Positions 57,880 through 64,000 of a stretch of 64,000 bases of DNA are shown here, one piece after another. The position numbers and the translations under genes are program-made. The DNA comes from Stictocephala bisonia. Taxonomy: Eukaryota > Arthropoda > Insecta > Hemiptera > Membracidae. Below the pieces are notes generated by a model. It saw nothing but the letters and a program-made list of their open reading frames with translations, ran no database searches and had not been told where the DNA came from. How positions within the stretch are numbered: the first letter of the stretch is position 1; every line of letters begins with the position of its first letter. The stretch is from the NCBI GenBank assembly GCA_035578905.1, contig JAQJVL010000675.1:1-64000 (forward strand), in the 5' to 3' direction.

Positions 57880-58275
57880 CCATTATCAACTACCATTGTT
57901 GAACTACTGTGATTAACTTGGGTAGCACCTGTGATAATTTCGGTAGCTCCTGTGATCAACTTGGGCAGCCTCCTGATCACCCTATTTGATTAGCACCTGT
58001 GGGTAGGACTCATGACGAATTTGGGTGGCACCATTGATCAACTAGGGCATCATCCATGATCAAAACTTGGGTGCCATCGCTATCGACTTGGGTAGCATCC
58101 ATGGTCAACTTGAGTAGCCATCCGTGATCACCGGAGTAGCCACCATGATTGACTTGGCTAGTAACACTTGTGATCAATATGGGTAGCACCTGTGACCAAC
58201 TTTGGTAGCACCAGTGATCAACTTGGGTAGCCACAGTGATCAACTTGGGTAGCCACAGTGGTTGATTTGGGTGCT
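57880..58275. repeat. 22-bp degenerate minisatellite
   Basis: Unit TGATCAACTTGGGTAGCACC plus two bases, exact in the last few copies (58205-58260) and more degenerate to the left. Roughly 15-18 units. It starts just after the LINE 3' end. A short version is at 46101-46190. Confidence 0.85.
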
Positions 58276-58599
58276 ATCAATCACCCAATATTGATATCCC
58301 CCCAACCCTGCCAACTAAGATCATCTTGGGTAGCTCAAATGGTGTATATCTCTGTGTCTGAGTTTTTATGTGGTGTGTATGTAGGATTATTTATTGGATG
58401 TGAAACCACTGTCATAATGTTAGTTTTTTTTAAGTATCTAATGCAGCTTTCTTAGGAGCAAAAGCCTGTAAGACTCTCGCTACTTTCTTTTATTGATTGA
58501 GGATTTTTTCCAGATTGATATAGAATGTTACGCCCCATGTCAGGTGGGATCCAAACAAGGCAAAATTGACAGATTTTGCTGTCTTGAGATTGTTTATTT

Positions 58600-61320
58600 A
58601 TGTATTTTGAGGCAGCAGGTATAGAACTTACCCTTAATAATGGTAAAAATGTGCTATTATTCAGTGTTTATCGTCCGCCACATTATTATAATGTTACCAC
58701 ATTTTTCGATATTTTTTATGAGTTATTGTCAAAACATTTAAATAAATGTAAGAACTGTATAATAGTTGGTGATTTTAATTTTAACTGGCTTAGAGAAAAT
58801 ACTGAACTTGAGAGACTCAAAGATGTCATGAATGAGTTTAATTTGAAACAGTATGTAGACTCACCGACAAGAGTGACAAGCTCCTCATCCACTCTAATAG
58901 ATCTGGTGCTGTCAAACGTAGGGCACGAAATGATTGAGGTTCAGGTGATGGGTACAGGCCTATCGGACCATTATGCCCAAAAAACCACTCTCACTTTAAA
59001 CAACTCACTCGCGGAAAACGCTTTTGAAAAAAAACCAACATTGAATAACATTCATAATACTTGTTTAGAAAATTTAAACACTCTTAATTATATGTTATCT
59101 AAAGAGAAATGGGCATCAGTTTAAGGAAAGCTCTGATCCTGAACAAAAACTTAAACATTTTTTTAAATACTTTTAATTTCTTAATAGCTTGCCCTTTGAT
59201 AACAAAAATTAGTTTTAAAAAAGCCCCTGGATAACCAAGGGTATTGTTATATCTTCTAAAAATATGAAAGAGCTTGATTTTAAAAGAAAAAATAATAAAT
59301 CAAAGGAATTTTTGCAATATTTTCATGAATATAAACGGACCTATCGCAAGGTAATAAGAGCTGCTAAAGCAATGCACGTATGCAATCATCTAATAAACAA
59401 CGATAACATTTCAAAAAATGCATGGAAAATTATTGACTTAGATAGGAAAAAGAAACTGGTTCAACTACCTACTGATATGCCCAGCCCTGAGGAATTCAAT
59501 AGATATTTCGCAAATATTTGCGGTACATAACCATTTAAAGATAACAGAACTGGCATTACTGCCGGAGTCAAATATAATATACCCTAGCTCTCTTTTATTA
59601 TATCCTACTGATTCCAAAGAAATATACAATATTATTATTAAATTAAAAAATTCAAACTCAGCTGGATACGATGGTTTGAGCCATAAAACAATCAGGCATT
59701 GTGCCGGATACATCTGTGAGCCCCTTTCAGAACTAATTAATTCTTCTTTTTCACAAGGAATATTCCCTAGTGAACTAAAACAGTCTGTGATTCGCCCCAT
59801 TTATAAAGAAGGAGACTCCAAGTTACCGAGTAACTGGCGCCGTTTCGAATATTTCTACTATCTCCAAAATATATGAGCACGTTTTTGCAAACAGATTATT
59901 AAATTTTTTATTTCAAAATAACTTACAATGTAAGGAACAATACGGATTCATAAAGGGAAGAATACAACTGACGCAATGGTTGATTTCGTCACCAAAGGGG
60001 TTACTGCTCTTGATGAGAAATGTAAAACTGTGGGGGTATTTTTGGACCTACAAAAAGCGTTCGATTGTCTAGATCATAACATACTCTTTGAAAGACTGTA
60101 CCGCCTAGGGGTCCGGGGAGTATCCCTAAATTGGATTAAATCCTATTTGCATCTTAGAAACCAAAAAAGTAAAAGTAAATACTAACGAATCTGGAAATAT
60201 AGAGCAAACAGTTGGAGTTCCCCAAGGGTCAGTAATAGGTCCAATTCTTTTCTTTTTTCTTTTCTTCATCCAACATGAATGAGATCTCAAAAGCTGTAAC
60301 TGACTTAACTATCATAAAGTATGCCGACGACATTTCTATTCTTTTTAAAAATAAATTCTGGAATAATTTGAAAATTGAAAGTTACATAAAACTTACAAAC
60401 CTCTACCAATACCTAAATAGTAATAACTTGCACATCAATCCAGCTAAAACAAACTGCTTAAATTTTTCTAAACAAATTGATCCTGACATGAATCCGACCG
60501 TATTTATGAATACATCTGAGCTCCCATTGAATACAAAGGTCAAATATTTAGGATTAACAATTGATAGTAGTTTTTCTTGGACACCACATATAAACGCCCT
60601 ATGCTCTACATTGTCTTCACAGTTATTTCTTTTAAGAAGATTTGCCAGCTACCAAAACTTCTTCCTAATGAAATTAATATACACCTCACTCATAGAATCA
60701 AGGTTAAGGTACGGTATTGTTTTATGGGGTTCAACGTCATGCTCAAATTTTCAGCGAGTTTTTCGTTTACAAAAGAGAGCAATTCGTACTATTGCCAAGA
60801 TAAACAGAAGAACATCCTGTAAAAACTATTTTAAATCATTTCAAATATTAACATTACCCTCAATATATATTTATGAGATGCTGGTGCATTACAGATTTAA
60901 ATTCACATCCATTATAACTGTTAAAACGAGCACAATTACGACACTAGACAAAGGCATCAACATAGGCAGGCGGCTGACAGATTGCAGCTGGCAGCTTGGC
61001 TTCCTAAAAATATAGGACCAAAATTATACAATAAATTACCATAAGAGATTAAAAACATAGAGGCAATTCAAAAATTCACTGCGTAAATATCTGCTTGGAA
61101 TTGCTTGTTACTCGGTCGATGAGTTCATTACTGTTAATGTTAAATTTAATTTAATAATGTTAATTTTGCTCTATGGGTAATATAATAATTTCTAACTAGG
61201 CCTACTACGATAGAATAGTTTTATTTTATTTTATCTTCTGAACATGTTTTATATTACATATTCTGACGTTTGTAATACAATTTACATTGTCATTTCTACA
61301 ATAAAATATTTTGAATTTTA
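58600..61320 (+). mobile_element. 5'-truncated LINE, EN and RT
   Basis: Starts inside the endonuclease (VLLFSVYRPPHYYN, IIVGDFNFNWLRE, SPTRVTSSSSTLIDLVLSN, GLSDHYAQ) and then the linker, RT with SNSAGYDGLSHKTIRHCA, LKQSVIRPIYKEGDSKLPSN, motif A FLDLQKAFDCLDHN, GVPQGSVIGPI (60214 on), YADD (60320-60331), then KVKYLGLTIDSSFSWTPHIN and a long C-terminal domain to 61015. It is one of the better-preserved LINEs here but carries about five frame breaks. A decayed AATAAAATATTTTGAATTTT end lies near 61320. Confidence 0.87.
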
Positions 61321-61559
61321 TTTCAGTATTCTTAAAACATGTATGGCAGAAGAGAGCTTCTTGCATAAGTACATAGTCTAAGTGGACTCTCCAAGTTAAA
61401 TTTAAGTTTATTATTACTATATGATGTTTTGTAACATGATTTCTAATGTTTATAAATTTGTAACATGATTTCTAATGTTACGAAATTTAGTTTATAAAAT
61501 TGTCTCTTAGTAATTTAAGTAATAATTGTTATGAAACACAAGTTTATTTATATACATAT

Positions 61560-61745
61560 TTATTTTTCATTTGTTTACATAATAGTAACATTTTCATTTT
61601 ATTTTACGTCTGGCTGGTAGTGGCTCGTTCCCCTCCCACAGGCATGTGTCCATAAGGGGAACTATTTCCACCGTTTATATGATCTTTACATTGTAATTAT
61701 TGTTTTTTTGTGAATAAAATGCTTATCTATCTATCTATGTTAGGT
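61560..61745 (+). mobile_element. Retroelement 3' tail with TATC microsatellite
   Basis: GTGAATAAAATGCTTATC followed by CTATCTATCTATG at 61708-61739, preceded by a moderately GC-containing stretch (CTGGCTGGTAGTGGCTCG). This form is typical of LINE or SINE 3' ends. No coding part remains. Confidence 0.45.
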
Positions 61746-63031
61746 GGTGGATTTGGATAATGTGCCCATTAGTAGTGACACCTTTATGAGTAGTTGTCTT
61801 TCATTTATGCCCAATTGGTATATGGTACAAAACTCTTTAGTTGAATCAAGGTTAGTGTTTTTGTTTCTGATTCTACTGATTTGTCTGCAACAGATAATTG
61901 TCACCTGCGTACTGTTAGGTATGGTAGGCTCCTTGAAACCAGTTTGGTAAATCTTATGTGAAAGGAAGGTATAGTAATGATCCTTGTAGAACTCTCCTGT
62001 GCACAATGACAAATGCTGATGTTATTTTTGTCTGGTGTAGTTTTCTTCATGCATCAATACCACGGGCCATTTCGTGCCATTCAGGTAGACACTTACCTGT
62101 TATCCCTGTCACTCTTAGAGCTCTACGCTTATGAGTAATCTGTAATTGTGACTTTGACAAACATTTTACTATGAGCTTTCAAATAATTTACAATGAATGC
62201 AACAAGTTTAAATAAAAATTATAATAGTTCTTGTTTGAAAGTTAATTGTTAGTATTGGATTGTTCATGATTGGTAGATAAAATTTGGAGATTTCAAATGC
62301 TTTAAGCGTTTTAAGGAACAAACACAACGTTTCAACAGGTATGACAAAAAACTCCTGTCGTCTTCAGGAACATTCTCTGCCTGGCTAGCAGAACTGTTTG
62401 GGTCCTCTCTATGGACGTGTATCCTGAGAGGACTTTCATATAATCTGTATCACTAATCACAAAGAGTTAACATTCCTTGTTTACATGAGAACTAAAAAGA
62501 AAAACTGACAAAAGATATACTGCAAGCCTCAGATTCTATGGTTTACTGGATAATGTTAAGTATAATGTCTAGTACTCATACTGTTGGTTTTTACTTTAGT
62601 ACTTGGATTGATAAAATACAACCGTGAATGCAATCTTTTCTGTCAGAATTTGTGCAAGTATTGTAAATATAATGTTTTCAGTGCCTTAGTGTTGTTGAAT
62701 ATAATGTATAGAAAGTATAAAGGGATAAATATTTATTCTTGTTATACACTTTTTTCATTTCATATTTTGTATACAATTAAATTATCATATCAAATTAATA
62801 TGGTTTTTTGCCAGCTTCCAACAGCCAATTAATAAATTATGCAGTTTGTTGACTATTTTATTTTTATTCTCATTAGTTTTATTTATCTGAGAAAAATAAA
62901 GTTTATTATAAGCTTTATAAAAGCACATACATTTATCCTGCATTAACTCTAAGCTGCATGTACAAACAAATCTAAATATGTGCATATCAAATAAACAATG
63001 AATTAAGTTTTATTCTGTTTTTGATGGATAG
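61746..63031. other. End of intron 5, Penelope-like remnants, no gene
   Basis: Contains the motif at 62329-62367 and surrounding sequence resembling Penelope pLTRs. The rest is AT-rich without domain-bearing frames. Confidence 0.4.
62329..62367 (-). ncRNA. Hammerhead-like motif in a Penelope remnant
   Basis: Minus strand CTGAAGA CG ACAGG ... CCTGT T GAAAC: the CUGANGA box, a five-base-pair stem and the GAAAC box in the right order. CTGAAGACGAC is shared with the pLTR of the element at 30192. Flanking stems I and III are not convincing by eye. Confidence 0.4.
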
Positions 63032-63199
63032 ATATTACTGGTCGATGAGTTCCACCATCCCAAGACAGGTCGAATCAGTCATTGCTATCGCATTATCTAC
63101 AGACACATGGAACGCACTTTAACACAACAAGAAGTGAACGCTGTTCATGCAAAAGTGGAAATAGCTGCTACAGAGAAACTCGGAGTGGCAGTTAGATAG
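63032..63199 (+). CDS. FARS2: FARS2 exon 6 (residues 395-449 and stop)
   Basis: Acceptor TTTTTGATGGATAG/ATATTA, stop TAG at 63197-63199. It encodes [40 protein letters not shown] and a C-terminal helix, the second half of the FDX-ACB domain, including the family signature [15 protein letters not shown]. Length and end position fit mitochondrial PheRS. Confidence 0.95.
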   Translation: MLLVDEFHHPKTGRISHCYRIIYRHMERTLTQQEVNAVHAKVEIAATEKLGVAVR

Positions 63200-63349
63200 T
63201 TGCTTCTGTAGAGATATTAAATAACTTAGTGTTAAGATGTTATTCTTGTTGTTTTATTTAATCCTTTAGTTATTAATTTGCTGCTTCAAGTTAAATTTCA
63301 TGTAATTTGTAATGGTAATGACTATCCAGGGATGTGTTTAGATATTTTT

Positions 63350-63355
63350 AATAAA
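63350..63355 (+). terminator. FARS2 polyadenylation signal
   Basis: AATAAA about 150 bp after the stop codon, the first canonical signal downstream, followed by a GT-containing stretch (CCAGTTTGTATCGG). Confidence 0.7.
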
Positions 63356-63429
63356 GCACTTGCCAGTTTGTATCGGCTGCAGGCCTATTTGTTAACTTTA
63401 ATTAACGAATGAGTGAAGTACCGACTAAC

Positions 63430-63510
63430 ATCAGGTGGGATTTTGAACTTTGGACTCACCTCCGAATCCTTAGTGATTGATCCACCAAGAGTGAGCTGCA
63501 AAGTCATGAT
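63430..63510 (-). mobile_element. tRNA-derived SINE head
   Basis: Minus strand GGTGGATCAATCACTAAGG to GTTCAAAATCCCACC, the latter resembling a B box and acceptor stem (GTTCAAATCCCACC). The A box is poor. A related CAGGTGGGATCC piece is near 58540. Confidence 0.45.
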
Positions 63511-63900
63511 TGTTTTGTCATCATACACAATGGAATGATTGTTGTCCTCTTGGATATGCAAGTATGGAGCTCAATTGCATTAAATTCTCCTCAAGATAAG
63601 AATCATATGCAAATTAGTCAACTGTGGAGGGCTGGTACTAAGTCTGGGAGGACATTGTCTAGTGCTACACAATCTACCAATATTCAATGTTTCATATTAT
63701 TTTTAATGAATAAGTATTGACTTTAGTTCTACCATGTTTTAGTTATCTGAATGATTAATGTTATATGGAATTTGATATTACCTAGTTCAGTAAAATTAGT
63801 TTCTGATATGAGTATACTTACTTGATCTCTGGTAGAACGTTAACTTTTGTATAGAGTTAACTTTATTTGGTGTTGTTTTATTGAATCACTTTGACGAATT
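63511..63900. other. Downstream of FARS2, no gene seen
   Basis: AT-rich sequence. A 61-codon open frame at 63535-63720 has no recognisable domain. Confidence 0.4.
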
Positions 63901-64000
63901 AAAGCTTAAGTAACTGCTATCTGCCAGTGATCCTGTTGGATTACACGTTTCGATGTTACGCCATCATCAGATCCTTGCACATCAACTATGGTCTTGTCAA
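63900..64000 (-). mobile_element. Penelope-type end with hammerhead-like motif, cut by window edge
   Basis: Minus strand CTGATGATGGCGTAACATCG then AAAC (63947-63970): CUGAUGA, a hairpin closing CAUC, GAAAC. GATG/CATC pairing uses the GA of the box, so it is a degenerate hammerhead at best. The rest of the element lies beyond the window. Confidence 0.4.

Noticed and set aside
1..64000. CRISPR arrays, bacterial operons, phage or viral genes
   Set aside because: No spacer-type repeats, no bacterial gene organisation, and the reverse transcriptases are all of LINE or Penelope type without capsid or envelope genes.

Overview
The window is eukaryotic, AT-rich and dominated by transposable elements; an arthropod, probably an insect, is the best guess from the transposon repertoire (Penelope-like elements, CR1/Jockey-type LINEs, piggyBac-, hAT- and Tigger-like DNA elements) and intron-rich gene structure, but the species cannot be named. 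The only host gene I can support is nuclear-encoded mitochondrial phenylalanyl-tRNA synthetase (FARS2 / PheRS-m). It lies on the + strand in six coding exons between 20609 and 63199 with consistent splice phases, giving 449 residues; its introns (1.0 to 15.5 kb) hold almost all the mobile DNA from 21 kb onward.

Layout. 1-13487 is an inverted, error-ridden second copy of 20304 to about 33590 (FARS2 exons 1-3 and their intronic elements, including a whole Penelope-like element), full of homopolymer and indel errors. 13488-20203 is single-copy: the probable FARS2 5' region in reverse orientation, hairpin MITEs, a 36-bp minisatellite, an 0.8-kb tandem duplication and a broken C2H2/MULE transposase gene. 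A 100-N gap (20204-20303) follows. The first base after the gap aligns with position 13487, so the simplest reading is that the two contigs overlap and the left one was scaffolded in the wrong orientation; the two copies differ by one 160-bp repeat unit, so they may be two haplotypes.

20304-26015 carries FARS2 exons 1-3 with a decayed LINE and tandem decayed copies of exon 2. Intron 3 (26016-41555) is a nest: a TTAA-flanked MITE, then a 12.35-kb interval bounded by hAT-like terminal repeats which contains a LINE with an exceptional ORF1, itself split by a nearly pristine Penelope-like element (30192-33625) with a 13-bp target duplication. Removing that element by coordinates restores one reading frame. 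The LINE encodes, in order, a methyl-CpG-binding domain, a SENP8/NEDP1-like C48 cysteine protease, an SGNH esterase, an OARD1-like macrodomain, an AP-type endonuclease and a reverse transcriptase. A diverged second macrodomain fragment at 48820-49026 shows that this is a family rather than a one-off fusion.

Intron 4 has a Tigger-like element hosting a LINE and a palindromic element, plus a decayed copy of the end of exon 5. Intron 5 has a minus-strand LINE split by a 4.2-kb piggyBac-like element that in turn holds a Penelope-like element, two more LINE remnants, a 22-bp minisatellite and hammerhead-like motifs at Penelope-type ends. Exon 6 and its polyadenylation signal close the gene.

The most interesting object is the LINE whose ORF1 combines predicted methyl-DNA reading, deubiquitin-like proteolysis, esterase and ADP-ribose chemistry. 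The copy here is dead (frameshifts, one in-frame stop, one insertion), but its domain signatures are clear.
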